Below, piece after piece: positions 1-8,760 of a stretch of DNA of 64,000 bases (position 1 is its first letter; each line of letters begins with the position of its first letter). The notes beneath the pieces were generated by a model. It was given only the letters and a program-made list of their open reading frames with translations. It was not told the origin of the DNA and searched no databases. The stretch is from Geodermatophilus africanus (GTDB taxonomy: Bacteria; Actinomycetota; Actinomycetes; Mycobacteriales; Geodermatophilaceae): the NCBI RefSeq assembly GCF_900107105.1, contig NZ_FNOT01000007.1:62001-126000 (forward strand). The letters run 5' to 3'. Both the position numbers and the translations under genes were made by a program.

Positions 1-103
1 CGCCCCCGTCCCCGCGACGATCATGAGGTTCCGGTGGCGGCGCGCCGGCGTCCACCCGCGAGTCGCCACCGCACGTCCGTGATCGCCGGGGGGCGCGCCG
101 GAA

Positions 104-137
104 GTCCGTCGACGGACCACGCACCGCCGAGTAACGT
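104..137 (+). promoter_or_regulatory. 14-bp palindrome and -10-like element before helR
   Basis: GTCCGTCGACGGAC at 104-117 is a perfect 14-bp palindrome. A TAnnnT hexamer (TAACGT, 132-137) follows, 9 nt before the GTG of helR, so the transcript may be almost leaderless. The palindrome lies around the expected -35 position and could be an operator. The rifamycin-associated element reported before Streptomyces helR is not visible in these 146 bases. The rest of 1-146 holds a GACGATCATG motif (17-26) like the arms of the repeats seen later, and no recognisable gene. Confidence 0.35.
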
Positions 138-146
138 CCTCCGACC

Positions 147-2159
147 GTGTCCGCTGCATCGAGCGAGACGACCACCCCCGCCGATCCCGTCCTCACCGCC
201 GAGCGCGCCCACCTGGCGCGCGCGGCCGACTGCCTGACCGGCATGCGCGCGGCGACCTCCGCCGTCGTGGACGCCGGCGTGGACGCCTGGGCCTCCGAGC
301 GGCTCGGCGCCGCCCGCGCCGAGCGGTTGCGCGCCCTGGCCGCCGACCCCGGCGTCCCCCCGTTCTTCGGGCGCACCGACACCGCGACCGAGACCTTCCA
401 CATCGGCCGCCGGCACGTGCGCGACGCCGACGGCGCCCCGGTCGTCATCGACTGGCGGGCGCCGATGAGCCGGCCGTTCTACCGGGCCAGCGCCGCCGAT
501 CCCCAGGGGCTGGTGCGCCGTCGCCGGTTCGGCTTCTCCGGCGGCGAGCTGACCAGCTACGAGGATGAGCTGCTCGGGGTGGGGGACGCCGCCCCGGGCC
601 GGCTGCTCGAGCAGGAGATCGAGCGCCCGCGGTCCGGGCCGATGCGCGACATCGTGGCCACCATCCAGCCCGAGCAGGACGCGATCGTGCGCGCGCCACT
701 GGCCGAGTCGGTCTGCGTGCAGGGCGCACCGGGCACCGGCAAGACCGCCGTGGGCCTGCACCGGGCGGCCTACCTGCTGTACACGCACGGCGGGCAGCTG
801 GCCCGCACCGGCGTCCTCGTCGTCGGGCCCAACCGCGCGTTCCTCCGCTACATCGAGCAGGTGCTGCCCACCCTCGGCGAGGTCGACGTCGAGCAGACCA
901 CCGTCGCCGAGCTCACCGCGCGGGTGCCGGTGCGCGCGGTCGACGCCCCGGCGGTCGCCGTCCTCAAGGGCGACGCCCGGCTGGCCGAGGTGCTGCACCG
1001 CGCCCTGTGGGGCTCGATCGCCAAGCCGGCGGACGACGTTCAGGTGCCCCTGGCCGGGCGCCGCCGCCGCGTGCCGGTCGAGCGGCTGAAGCGGTACGTC
1101 GACGACCTGCGCCGGCGTGGGCGGGCCGGCGAGGACCAGCAGGTGCTGCACCACGCCGCCGGGCGCGAGCGGCTGGCGATGCTGCTGGCCGAGGACGCCC
1201 GCCGGCAGGCCGAGGCGGCCGGCGGCAGCCCGACGGACGCCGAGACCCGCCGGGCCGCCCGCAGCGCCGAGGTCCGCGCGTTCTGCGACGCGGTCTGGCC
1301 GGCGGAGGACGCTGCGGCGCGGGTGCACGCGCTGCTCACCGACCCCGCCGTGCTGGCCCGGGCCGCCCGCGGCGTGCTCGACGACGCCGAGCAGGCGCTG
1401 CTGCTGCGCCCGGCCGGCCCGCTGCGCAGCGCCCCGTGGACCGAGGCCGACGCGGTGCTGGTCGACGAGGTCGCCGGGCTGCTGGAGCGCACCGCCGGCC
1501 ACGGGCACGTGGTCGTCGACGAGGCGCAGGACCTCTCGCCCATGCAGTGCCGCGCCATCGCCCGCCGGCTGGCCGCCGGGTCGCTCACCGTGCTCGGCGA
1601 CCTCGCGCAGGCCACCAGCCCGTGGTCGACGGCCGACTGGGGCCGCACGCTGGCCGGCCTGGGCCGCCCGGACACCGAGGTCCGGCCGCTCACCCGCGGC
1701 TACCGCGTGCCCGGCGAGGTGCTCGAGTACGCCAACCGGTTGCTGCCGGTGATCGCGCCCGGGCTGCCGGCCGCCACCGCGGTGCGCCGCGGCTCCGGCT
1801 CGCTGCGCATCCGCGCCGAGGGCCCGCTGCCCGACATGGTGCGCGAGCTGGCCGCCACGCCGGGCTCGGTCGGGGTGGTCTGCGCCGACGCCGCCGTGCC
1901 CGAGGTGACCGGGGCGCTGGTCGCGGCCGGGCTGCCCGCGGCGGTGCTCGACGAGGACGGCGACGCGGGGTCGCTGGCCGTCGTCCCGGCGACGCTGGCC
2001 AAGGGGCTGGAGTTCGACGCGGTCGTCGTGGTGGACCCCGCCGCGATCGCCGCGGCCGAGCCGCGCGGGCTGCACCGGCTCTACGTCGTCCTCACCCGGG
2101 CGGTCAGCACCCTGGTGGTGCTGCACGCCGGTGACCTGCCGGAACTGCTCGCTGCGTGA
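147..2159 (+). CDS. helR: RNA polymerase-recycling ATPase HelR (HelD family)
   Basis: A superfamily-1 helicase-fold ATPase of the HelD/HelR group. Family members bind RNA polymerase and use ATP to remove it from stalled or rifamycin-bound complexes; they are not classical DNA helicases. Seen: Walker A GAPGTGKT near residue 192, motif II VVDEAQDL near residue 455, and a C-terminal helicase motif LYVVLTRA near residue 645. At 670 aa it fits actinobacterial HelR. The start is GTG at 147, with no clear Shine-Dalgarno but a -10-like hexamer close upstream. It appears monocistronic; the next gene starts 100 bp later with its own ribosome site. HelR rather than another UvrD-like protein is inferred from the compact length and overall pattern. 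Confidence 0.88.
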   Translation: MSAASSETTTPADPVLTAERAHLARAADCLTGMRAATSAVVDAGVDAWASERLGAARAERLRALAADPGVPPFFGRTDTATETFHIGRRHVRDADGAPVVIDWRAPMSRPFYRASAADPQGLVRRRRFGFSGGELTSYEDELLGVGDAAPGRLLEQEIERPRSGPMRDIVATIQPEQDAIVRAPLAESVCVQGAPGTGKTAVGLHRAAYLLYTHGGQLARTGVLVVGPNRAFLRYIEQVLPTLGEVDVEQTTVAELTARVPVRAVDAPAVAVLKGDARLAEVLHRALWGSIAKPADDVQVPLAGRRRRVPVERLKRYVDDLRRRGRAGEDQQVLHHAAGRERLAMLLAEDARRQAEAAGGSPTDAETRRAARSAEVRAFCDAVWPAEDAAARVHALLTDPAVLARAARGVLDDAEQALLLRPAGPLRSAPWTEADAVLVDEVAGLLERTAGHGHVVVDEAQDLSPMQCRAIARRLAAGSLTVLGDLAQATSPWSTADWGRTLAGLGRPDTEVRPLTRGYRVPGEVLEYANRLLPVIAPGLPAATAVRRGSGSLRIRAEGPLPDMVRELAATPGSVGVVCADAAVPEVTGALVAAGLPAAVLDEDGDAGSLAVVPATLAKGLEFDAVVVVDPAAIAAAEPRGLHRLYVVLTRAVSTLVVLHAGDLPELLAA

Positions 2160-2259
2160 CAGGTGTGGCGTGCGCGGGTCACGATGTCCGGCGGCGCGGC
2201 GCGCATCGTTGTGGACGACGTCGATTCCTGTTCGAGTGGCACTCCACGGAAGGGGGCCC

Positions 2260-4632
2260 ATGGACCTGCGCACCGACCCACGGGCCAGGACGCTGATCAA
2301 GCTCGCCGCGACGGTCGTGGTGGCCGGAGCACTCGTCGCAGGACTCCTCTTCCCCTGGGTCGGCGGGCCCGCGGTGGCCGCCCAGCAGTCGACCAGCCTG
2401 CTCGGCGACCTGCCCACGGAGCTCACCGTCGACGCCCCGCCGGCCAACACCGTGCTGCTGGCTGCGAACGGTGAGGTCATCACCTCCTTCTACGAGGAGA
2501 ACCGCGCGCCGGTGCCCAGCGACGGCATCGCCGAGGTCATGAAGCAGGCGATGGTCGCCATCGAGGACGCCCGCTTCTACGAGCACCACGGCCTGGACGT
2601 GCAGGGCACCGCCCGCGCGCTGCTGACCAACATCGCCGCCGGCGGCGTGCAGGAGGGCGGCTCCACGCTCACCCAGCAGCTGGTCAAGCAGACCCTGCTG
2701 CAGACCGCCGACACCCCGGAGGAGCGCCGCGCGGCGACCGAGCAGACGATGGGCCGCAAGCTGCGCGAGGCCCGGCTGGCGCTGGCCCTCGAGGACGCCT
2801 ACTCCAAGGACGAGCTGCTCACCCGCTACCTCAACCTCGTGTACTTCGGGCGGAACGCCTACGGCGTGCAGCCGGCCGCGCAGGCCTTCTTCGGCGTCGA
2901 CGCCGCGGCCCTCACCCTGCCGCAGGCCGCGCTGCTGGCCGGCCTGGCACAGAGCCCGACCCAGGACGACCCCTTCACGAACCCCGAGGCAGCCACGGCG
3001 CGCCGCAACGAGGTCCTCTCCCGGATGGCCGAGCAGGGCCTGGCCGACCCGGCGGAGGTCGCCGCCGCGCAGGCCGTCCCGCTGGGCCTCGCCCCCGCAC
3101 CGGCCCCGCGCCGCGGCTGCGTGGAGGCGACGGTCGGGGCGTTCGTCTGCGACTTCGTGCAGCGCTACCTGATCCAGCAGCTCGGCATGACCCAGCAGCA
3201 GCTGGACAACGGCGGCTACGTCGTCCAGACCACGCTGGACGCCGACCTGCAGCGCGCCGGCGACGCCGCCGTCCTCGAGACGCTGTCCATGGGCAACTCG
3301 CTGGCCGGCATGTTCACCGCCGTCGAGCCGGGCACCGGCCGCCTGCTGGCGATGAGCGTCAACCGCGTCTTCGGCTACGACCAGGACGACCCGGCGCAGG
3401 AGTCGTACAACCTCAACGCCGCGCCGAGCAAGGGCTCCGGCTCGACCTACAAGGTGTTCACCGCCGCGGCCGCGCTGGACCGCGGGTTCTCCAGCTACTA
3501 CACGCTGACCACGTCGGACCCTTACGTCTCCCGGGTCTACCGGGACGGCACCGGGCGCTACGACGTCGAGAACGCCGGCACCTACCGCTCGACGCTGGAC
3601 CTCACCACCGCGCTGTACCAGTCGTCCAACACCTACTTCCTCGCCCTCGAGGACGCCCTCGGCAGCGTCGAGCAGCCGGTGCGGATGGCCGAGCGGATGG
3701 GGCTGTTCCAGTACAGCGACCCCGCCCTGCCGCAGCAGATCATCGACGAGAACCGGGGCTCCTTCACCTTCGGCTCCGAGGCCACCAGCCCGCTGGCCCT
3801 GGCCAGCGCCTACTCCACGCTGGCGGCCGGCGGCACGCAGTGCGACGTCGTCCCGGTGACCGCGGTGCTCGACCAGCACGGCGACCCCGCGCTCGGGCCG
3901 GACGGCGAGCCGCTGGCTGTCGGCGACCGGTGCACCCCCGAGGCGATCAAGCCGGGCGTGGCGAACACGCTCAACCAGATGCTCCGCAAGGACGTCGAGC
4001 CGGGGTACTCCGGCGCGACCGGCACCCGCGCCTACGTCCCGGGCCACCAGATCGCCGGCAAGACCGGCACGTCGCAGGACAACGACTCCATCGCCTTCGT
4101 CGGGTACACCCCGGAGATCGCCGCGAGCGTCATGGTGCTCAACCCCAAGGAGAAGCAGAACGTCGGCGGGTTCGGCGGCGGCAAGGCGGCCACCGTCTGG
4201 CGCGACGCGATGGCCCCGATCCTGGAGGCCCGGGGCAGTGGGGAGTTCCCGCCGGCCGACGAGGTCGTGGAGAACGGCAACACCCGCCCCGTGCCGGGCT
4301 GCACGTCGGTGCGGGCCTGCCGGGCGGCGCTCGAGGAGGCCGGCTTCCAGCACACCACCGTCGAGATCGACAGCGCCCGGCGCTCCGGGACCCTGCTGGG
4401 GACCAGCCCACCGCGCGGCGCCCGCGCGGTGCAGGGCCAGGTCGTCTCCATCCTGGTGAGCAACGGCGAGGACTACGCCCCGCCGGCGCCCGACCCGGAG
4501 CCGCGGCAGCAGCAGCCGGACGGGCCCCCACCGTTCGCCGAGCCCCCGCAGGGGCCCCCCGAGCCGGCGCCCGAGCAGGGCCCGGGTGACGACGGGGAAC
4601 CGGGTCAGGACTGGGGAGGCCGCGACGGCTGA
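2260..4632 (+). CDS. Class A penicillin-binding protein with PASTA domain
   Basis: Bifunctional peptidoglycan synthase acting outside the cell membrane: an N-terminal GT51 glycosyltransferase polymerises lipid II and the transpeptidase cross-links stems. Seen in order: one N-terminal membrane anchor (about residues 10-35), GT51 motif EDARFYEHHG near residue 101, transpeptidase SxxK (STYK, Ser about 395), SSN near 453, KTGTS near 601, one PASTA-like domain (about 665-735) and a Pro/Gln/Glu-rich tail. Length 790 aa. I start at ATG 2260 because GGAAGGGGG lies just before it and the anchor follows at once; an upstream in-frame start at 2131 would overlap helR. The 3' end overlaps the convergent YihY gene by 28 bp. 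Confidence 0.95.
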   Translation: MDLRTDPRARTLIKLAATVVVAGALVAGLLFPWVGGPAVAAQQSTSLLGDLPTELTVDAPPANTVLLAANGEVITSFYEENRAPVPSDGIAEVMKQAMVAIEDARFYEHHGLDVQGTARALLTNIAAGGVQEGGSTLTQQLVKQTLLQTADTPEERRAATEQTMGRKLREARLALALEDAYSKDELLTRYLNLVYFGRNAYGVQPAAQAFFGVDAAALTLPQAALLAGLAQSPTQDDPFTNPEAATARRNEVLSRMAEQGLADPAEVAAAQAVPLGLAPAPAPRRGCVEATVGAFVCDFVQRYLIQQLGMTQQQLDNGGYVVQTTLDADLQRAGDAAVLETLSMGNSLAGMFTAVEPGTGRLLAMSVNRVFGYDQDDPAQESYNLNAAPSKGSGSTYKVFTAAAALDRGFSSYYTLTTSDPYVSRVYRDGTGRYDVENAGTYRSTLDLTTALYQSSNTYFLALEDALGSVEQPVRMAERMGLFQYSDPALPQQIIDENRGSFTFGSEATSPLALASAYSTLAAGGTQCDVVPVTAVLDQHGDPALGPDGEPLAVGDRCTPEAIKPGVANTLNQMLRKDVEPGYSGATGTRAYVPGHQIAGKTGTSQDNDSIAFVGYTPEIAASVMVLNPKEKQNVGGFGGGKAATVWRDAMAPILEARGSGEFPPADEVVENGNTRPVPGCTSVRACRAALEEAGFQHTTVEIDSARRSGTLLGTSPPRGARAVQGQVVSILVSNGEDYAPPAPDPEPRQQQPDGPPPFAEPPQGPPEPAPEQGPGDDGEPGQDWGGRDG

Positions 4633-5468
4633 GCCCCGCCGCGGAGCCGGTCGTCGAGGGACTGGGTGAGCAGCCAGCCCCCGATCACCACCAGGTGCAG
4701 CAGGAACAGCCACAGGATGATCGCCACGACCGCGCCCACGGCGGTCAGCCCGCCGAACGGCGCCCCGAGCGCCAGGGGCAGGGCCAGGAAGAGCACGAAG
4801 CCCTGCAGGAATCCCGACAGGCACGCGGCGGTGAACAGCACGCCGCCGAGCAGGGCCGGCCAGGACAGTCGCCGTCCCCCGGCAATGACGCCGTAGCCCC
4901 AGAGCAGGGGCACCGTGAGGGCGAACAGCACCGAGTAGTAACCGACGAGGAAGCTGCCGACGTCGTTGCCCCGTTCCTCCAGCTCGGCCATCCCCGAGGC
5001 CGCCAGCAGCAGCGGGTACGTCAGCGCGGGAAAGGCGGCCACCAGGGGCATGGCCAGCAGCCGGCCGCGCCAGCCGGTCAGCGTGTCCCGCTCCGTGGTG
5101 AAGCGCAGCAGCGCCCGGCGCAGCCCCTCGCCGTAGAAGGACAGCGGGAGCAGCGCGAGCACGAACTCCAGCAGGTCCATCGACACCCCGGCGTCGACCA
5201 GGGTCCGCACGGCCGCCGGCGCGCCCAGCTCGGCGGGCAGCAGCTCGCCGAGCCGGTCGCCGAGCGCACGGACGGTCTCCGGCGAGCTGACCAGCGAGGT
5301 CAGTGACAGGGCGACCAGCAGCAGCGGGACGACCGCGATCCCGGCGTAGAAGGTCAGCCCGGCGGCGATCAGCGCGACGTCCCGCCCGCGCAGCTGCTCG
5401 GCGACCCCGCGCAGCAGTGTCCGGGTCTCGGCGCGGGCCCGGCGCGCCGTCCAGGGTCGGCTCAGCAC
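4605..5468 (-). CDS. YihY/BrkB-family membrane protein
   Basis: A 287-aa integral membrane protein of the YihY/virulence factor BrkB family. The family has about six membrane segments and was once misnamed RNase BN; its function is unsettled. The start of the domain, LIAAGLTFYAGIAVVPLLL, is visible near residue 25, and hydrophobic segments run to the C-terminus. GTG at 5468 overlaps the TGA of the upstream oxidoreductase (GTGCTGA), so the two genes are probably translationally coupled. A longer in-frame extension to 5702 would lie inside the oxidoreductase and is rejected. Its last 28 bp overlap the convergent PBP gene. Confidence 0.88.
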   Translation of the reverse strand: MLSRPWTARRARAETRTLLRGVAEQLRGRDVALIAAGLTFYAGIAVVPLLLVALSLTSLVSSPETVRALGDRLGELLPAELGAPAAVRTLVDAGVSMDLLEFVLALLPLSFYGEGLRRALLRFTTERDTLTGWRGRLLAMPLVAAFPALTYPLLLAASGMAELEERGNDVGSFLVGYYSVLFALTVPLLWGYGVIAGGRRLSWPALLGGVLFTAACLSGFLQGFVLFLALPLALGAPFGGLTAVGAVVAIILWLFLLHLVVIGGWLLTQSLDDRLRGGAQPSRPPQS

Positions 5469-7015
5469 CGGTCCAGCAGGGCGCGGGCCGCCGCGTACCC
5501 GCCCAGGCCGCTGACCGCGCCGCCGCGCACGGTGCCGCCCGAGGAGGCGGCGACCACCCGGGGGTGCGCCGTCGCCACGCCCCAGGTGCCGACCTCCTCC
5601 GGCGTCGCGGCGACCGGCCAGGACAGGTCGCCGTGGAAGATGTGCCCGCCGGGCATCGCCAGGGACGCCTCGACGTCCAGCGGCGAGGCCGCCTGCAGGC
5701 ACGGCCGCCCCTCGGCGTCCCGGGCCAGGCAGTCCAGTAGCGGCTCGGCCAGGTGCGCGTCGAGCTGGGCGACGACCCGGCGCACCGCCTCGTCGCGGGT
5801 GCCGTCGGGGTCGTCGCGGAACAGCCCCGCCGGGGTGTGCAGGCCAAACAGGGTCAGCGTGTGCCAGCCGGCGGCCCGCTCGGCCGGGCCCAGCACCGTC
5901 GGGTCGGTCAGCGAGTGGCAGTACACCTCGAAGGGGACGACGTCGGGCAGCCGGCCGGCCGCCGCCTGCGCGTGCGCCGCGTCGAGCTGGGAGGCCGCCT
6001 CGTCGACGTGGCAGGTGCCGGCGAAGGCGACCGCCGGGTCCACGCCGGAGCGCAGCCGGGGCAGCCGCGCCAGCACCATGTTGACCTTGAGCTGGGCGCC
6101 GTCCGCCGAGGGCTGCGGGGCCTCGCCGAGCAGGCGGTCGAGCACGGCGGGGGCGGCGCCGCCGACCACCCAGCCGGCGTCGACGGCCCGCTCGGTGCCC
6201 TCGTCGTCGGTCCAGTGCACGGTCGCGCCGTCGTCCCGCGGCTCGACGGCCGTCACCTCCGCACGGGTGACCAGCTCGGCGCCGGCGCCGCGGGCGGCGG
6301 CGGCCATCGCGCCGGTGACCGCGCCCATCCCGCCGACCGGCACCCGCCAGCGCCCGGTGCCGTTGCCGACGACGTGGTAAAGGAAGCAGCGCCCGGCCAG
6401 GCCGTCGGCGGCGTGCACGTCGGCGTACGTGCCGATCAGCCCGTCGGTCAGCGCCACCCCGCGGACGACGTCGTGCGCGAGCGCGTCGCCGACGACGTCG
6501 GCCAGGGGGCGCTCGCGCAGGTCGTGCCAGAGCTGCTGGTCGCGCAGCCGCCCGGTCAGCTCGGCAGGGGACAGCAGCGGCTCGGTGAGGGTGGGGGCGA
6601 GGTCCTCGGCGAGCGTGGCGAGCCGGGCGTAGAACCGCCGCCAGGCCGCGAGCTCGGCGTCGGAGCCGGTCAGCGCGTGGAACGACGCCGCGGTGGCCGG
6701 GCCATCGTCCCGCTCGACGAGCAACCCCGGCCCGCCGGGGACGGCGGTGTACGAGGCGACCGCCCGGTCGGCCAGCGTCACCTGCAGGCCGAGGTCGGCG
6801 ACGACCCGGTCGGGCAGCAGGCTCACCAGGTACGAGTAGGCCGACAGCCGGACGTCGAGGCCGGGGAACACCTGCCGGCTGACCGCGGCGCCGCCGGCCT
6901 CGGCGAGCCGCTCGAGCACCAGCACCGACCAGCCGGCGCGCGCCAGGTACGCCGCGGCGACCAGTCCGTTGTGCCCGGCCCCCACGACGACGGCGTCGTA
7001 CCTGCGCGCTCCCAC
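5462..7015 (-). CDS. Phytoene dehydrogenase-like FAD-dependent oxidoreductase
   Basis: A 517-aa flavoprotein of the NAD(P)/FAD amine-oxidase superfamily, of the CrtI/PYROXD2-like type. The FAD-binding Rossmann motif VVGAGHNGLVAAAYLARAG lies at residues 10-28, followed by the ERLAEAGGAA stretch usual in this family. A C-terminal FAD contact, GGHIFHGDLSWP, is near residue 460. The substrate cannot be named; no carotenoid genes are nearby. The GTG start at 7015 is supported by a -10 hexamer TACGGT ending 6 nt upstream, that is, a leaderless mRNA. The stop overlaps the start of the YihY gene, forming a two-gene unit. Confidence 0.9.
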   Translation of the reverse strand: MGARRYDAVVVGAGHNGLVAAAYLARAGWSVLVLERLAEAGGAAVSRQVFPGLDVRLSAYSYLVSLLPDRVVADLGLQVTLADRAVASYTAVPGGPGLLVERDDGPATAASFHALTGSDAELAAWRRFYARLATLAEDLAPTLTEPLLSPAELTGRLRDQQLWHDLRERPLADVVGDALAHDVVRGVALTDGLIGTYADVHAADGLAGRCFLYHVVGNGTGRWRVPVGGMGAVTGAMAAAARGAGAELVTRAEVTAVEPRDDGATVHWTDDEGTERAVDAGWVVGGAAPAVLDRLLGEAPQPSADGAQLKVNMVLARLPRLRSGVDPAVAFAGTCHVDEAASQLDAAHAQAAAGRLPDVVPFEVYCHSLTDPTVLGPAERAAGWHTLTLFGLHTPAGLFRDDPDGTRDEAVRRVVAQLDAHLAEPLLDCLARDAEGRPCLQAASPLDVEASLAMPGGHIFHGDLSWPVAATPEEVGTWGVATAHPRVVAASSGGTVRGGAVSGLGGYAAARALLDRC

Positions 7016-7021
7016 CGGCGG

Positions 7022-7027
7022 ACCGTA
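7022..7027 (-). promoter_or_regulatory. -10 element, leaderless oxidoreductase mRNA
   Basis: On the minus strand TACGGT (TAnnnT) is followed by 6 nt and then the GTG at 7015. This is the spacing expected when transcription starts at the start codon. There is no Shine-Dalgarno. It suggests that the oxidoreductase is transcribed separately from the small lipoprotein gene upstream. Confidence 0.5.
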
Positions 7028-7058
7028 GCCGGAGCGCCCCTGTCCCTGCGTGCCGCCG

Positions 7059-7268
7059 TCAGTTCGCCCCGTCGTCCTCCTCGTCGGTCTGCTCCTCGTT
7101 GTCCTGCTCGGTGTCCTCGCACTGCTCCTCGTCGGTGGCGCCGGCCTCGGCGGCCCCGCACTCGGTCGTGCCCCGGTCCAGGTCGGTGTTGTCGTCCTCG
7201 GTGTTGCTGCCGCAGCCCACCAGCGCGACGACGGTGGCGAGGACGACCAGCGGGCGCTTCAGATCCAT
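7059..7268 (-). CDS. Small acidic lipoprotein
   Basis: A 69-aa predicted lipoprotein. The signal peptide MDLKRPLVVLATVVALVGC ends in a lipobox (ALVGC, Cys at residue 19). The mature part is about 50 residues, almost entirely Asp, Glu, Asn, Gln and Thr, with two further cysteines (TTEC, EEQC). No domain is recognisable; it would sit on the outer face of the membrane as a flexible acidic tail. ATG at 7268 gives a normal signal-peptide length; an in-frame GTG at 7295 would add nine residues. The gene lies 43 bp upstream of the oxidoreductase on the same strand. Confidence 0.72.
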   Translation of the reverse strand: MDLKRPLVVLATVVALVGCGSNTEDDNTDLDRGTTECGAAEAGATDEEQCEDTEQDNEEQTDEEDDGAN

Positions 7269-7382
7269 GGCCGCTGCGTGCCCCGGCGCACCCACGGTGA
7301 ACCCCGTCCGTCACACCTGTCCCGCCCGTTCCCGCCGACCGCGGCGGTCGAGTCGAGAGTCCACGAAATCACAACCGGGTGA

Positions 7383-7412
7383 TTGTCACGGCGCCGTCGC
7401 GGACCCTACGGT
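7383..7412 (+). promoter_or_regulatory. Promoter of riboswitch / NlpC-P60 gene
   Basis: TTGTCA (7383-7388), an 18-bp spacer and TACGGT (7407-7412) form a housekeeping-type promoter. Transcription would start near 7419, a few bases before the riboswitch. Confidence 0.55.
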
Positions 7413-7430
7413 GTGTACATCCGTCGGGGC

Positions 7431-7620
7431 GCTCCGTCACCAGCCTGGGTGACACCCCGCGGGTGCCGCCGAGCCGGCGCTCTCCTCCCCGGGAGCGCTG
7501 GGCCGGGGACCCACCGAACCACTGGGGTGAAGCGCACGCCGGCACCGCGGCCGGCCGCGCCGGGCACGTCCAGCCCGAACCCGTCAGCTGACCCGGTAGG
7601 CGGCCGTGGATGAACGGAGT
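7431..7620 (+). promoter_or_regulatory. Cyclic-di-AMP riboswitch (ydaO/yuaA leader)
   Basis: The leader holds the conserved blocks of the ydaO/yuaA aptamer in order: CCGGGGACCCA near 7504, GGGGTGAAGCG near 7524, and CCGAACCCGTCAGC with GACCCGGTAGGC between 7574 and 7602. Closing helix P1 is CTCCGT (7432-7437) with ACGGAG (7614-7619). The 3' strand of P1 is also the best Shine-Dalgarno for the downstream ATG at 7632. In actinobacteria this class controls cell-wall hydrolase genes (rpf, NlpC/P60), which matches the gene here. The regulatory mode is inference: ligand-stabilised P1 would hide the ribosome site and reduce expression. Confidence 0.9.
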
Positions 7621-7631
7621 GCCGCCGCACC

Positions 7632-8684
7632 ATGGCGACCCCTCGCGCTGCCCGTCGCGCTGCCCTCGTCCTGGCCGGCGTCATCGGCCTGGCCCTCGCG
7701 CCTGCCCCGGCCGGCGCGGAGGAGCCGACCTCCGCCGCCGAGGCCGCGGCCCTCGTCGCCGCCCGCGGCCACGAGCTGGAGGTCCTCACCGAGGACTTCA
7801 ACGAGGCCCGCGAGGTGCTGGCCGGCCAGCAGGCGGCGGCGCAGGCGGCGGCCGCGGCGGTGACCGAGGCGCAGGCGGCGGCCGCCACGGCCCGCGAGTC
7901 GGTCGTCGGCGTCGCCCGCACGGCCTTCACCGGCGACTCCATGGGCTCCTTCCAGGCCCTGATGACCAGCGACTCCGCCGAGGAGTTCGTCAACCGGGTG
8001 ACCCTGCTGCAGGCGGTCGCCGGCCACCAGGGCGAGCTGCTCGAGGCGGCGGTCGCGGCCGGCGAGGTGGCCACGCAGGCGCAGGTCGTGGCCGACCGGG
8101 CCGGCACCGAGGCGCAGCAGCAGTACGACGCGGTCGCCCGGCAGCAGGCCGACCTGCAGGCCCAGATCGCCGGGTACCAGGCCGACTACGCCCGGCTGTC
8201 GGCCGAGGAGCGGCGGGCCGCGCTCGAGGCCGCCGCGGCCGCGCACGGCGCCGGCGAGGGCGGCCGGGCCAGCCGGACCGAGCGCGAGGCGCCGGCCGCG
8301 GCGGCCTCCGCCCCCGTGGCGGTCGACGGGGGCTCGCTGCAGGCGGTCATCGACCGCGCGCTGGCCCAGCGCGGCAAGCCCTACGTATGGGCGGCGTCGG
8401 GTCCGGGCTCGTTCGACTGCTCGGGCCTGGTGCAGTACGCGTTCCAGGCGGCCGGCATCAGCCTGCCGCACTCCAGCCGCATGCAGTCGCAGACGGGCAC
8501 GCCGGTGTCCCGCTCCGAGGCCCGCGCCGGCGACCTGGTCGCCTTCTACAGCCCGGTCAGCCACATCGGCATCTACCTGGGCAACGGGCAGATGGTGCAC
8601 GCGCCGACGTCCGGCGACGTCGTCAAGGTCGCCAGCGTCGACAACATGGGCGCGACGCCGAAGTTCAACCGCATCGCCGGCTGA
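7632..8684 (+). CDS. Secreted NlpC/P60 peptidoglycan endopeptidase (RipA-like)
   Basis: A 350-aa secreted cell-wall hydrolase. A signal peptide (residues 1-30, ending APAGAEE) is followed by a long Ala/Glu/Gln-rich coiled-coil region (about 35-200), a linker, and a C-terminal NlpC/P60 domain. The papain-like triad is visible: Cys263 in FDCSG, His311 in SHIGIY and His323 in MVHAP. Such enzymes cut the D-Glu to meso-DAP bond of stem peptides during septation and wall turnover; the coiled coil usually acts as an autoinhibitory or partner-binding region. The ATG at 7632 follows the c-di-AMP riboswitch, so expression should respond to c-di-AMP and thus to turgor. Confidence 0.95.
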   Translation: MATPRAARRAALVLAGVIGLALAPAPAGAEEPTSAAEAAALVAARGHELEVLTEDFNEAREVLAGQQAAAQAAAAAVTEAQAAAATARESVVGVARTAFTGDSMGSFQALMTSDSAEEFVNRVTLLQAVAGHQGELLEAAVAAGEVATQAQVVADRAGTEAQQQYDAVARQQADLQAQIAGYQADYARLSAEERRAALEAAAAAHGAGEGGRASRTEREAPAAAASAPVAVDGGSLQAVIDRALAQRGKPYVWAASGPGSFDCSGLVQYAFQAAGISLPHSSRMQSQTGTPVSRSEARAGDLVAFYSPVSHIGIYLGNGQMVHAPTSGDVVKVASVDNMGATPKFNRIAG

Positions 8685-8693
8685 AGGACGGCC

Positions 8694-8760
8694 GCCGTGA
8701 TCATCGCCGTGTGGCTGCTCGACACGCCGACAGCAACCGCCACTTGCCGATGATCACGGC
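8694..8760. repeat. Intergenic inverted repeat (GATCAT family), copy 1
   Basis: Perfect 13-bp arms GCCGTGATCATCG (8694-8706) and CGATGATCACGGC (8748-8760) enclose about 41 nt. The 61-bp core 8697-8757 aligns without gaps to 19119-19179 (49 of 61 identical by my count), so this is a dispersed element and not a chance hairpin. It sits between two convergent genes and overlaps the last bases of the minus-strand gene, so it may work as a bidirectional terminator. Confidence 0.7.

Noticed and set aside
21-2483. 820-codon open frame on the minus strand opposite helR
   Set aside because: Arg/Gly/His-rich shadow of a high-GC gene; the plus frame has full helicase motifs.
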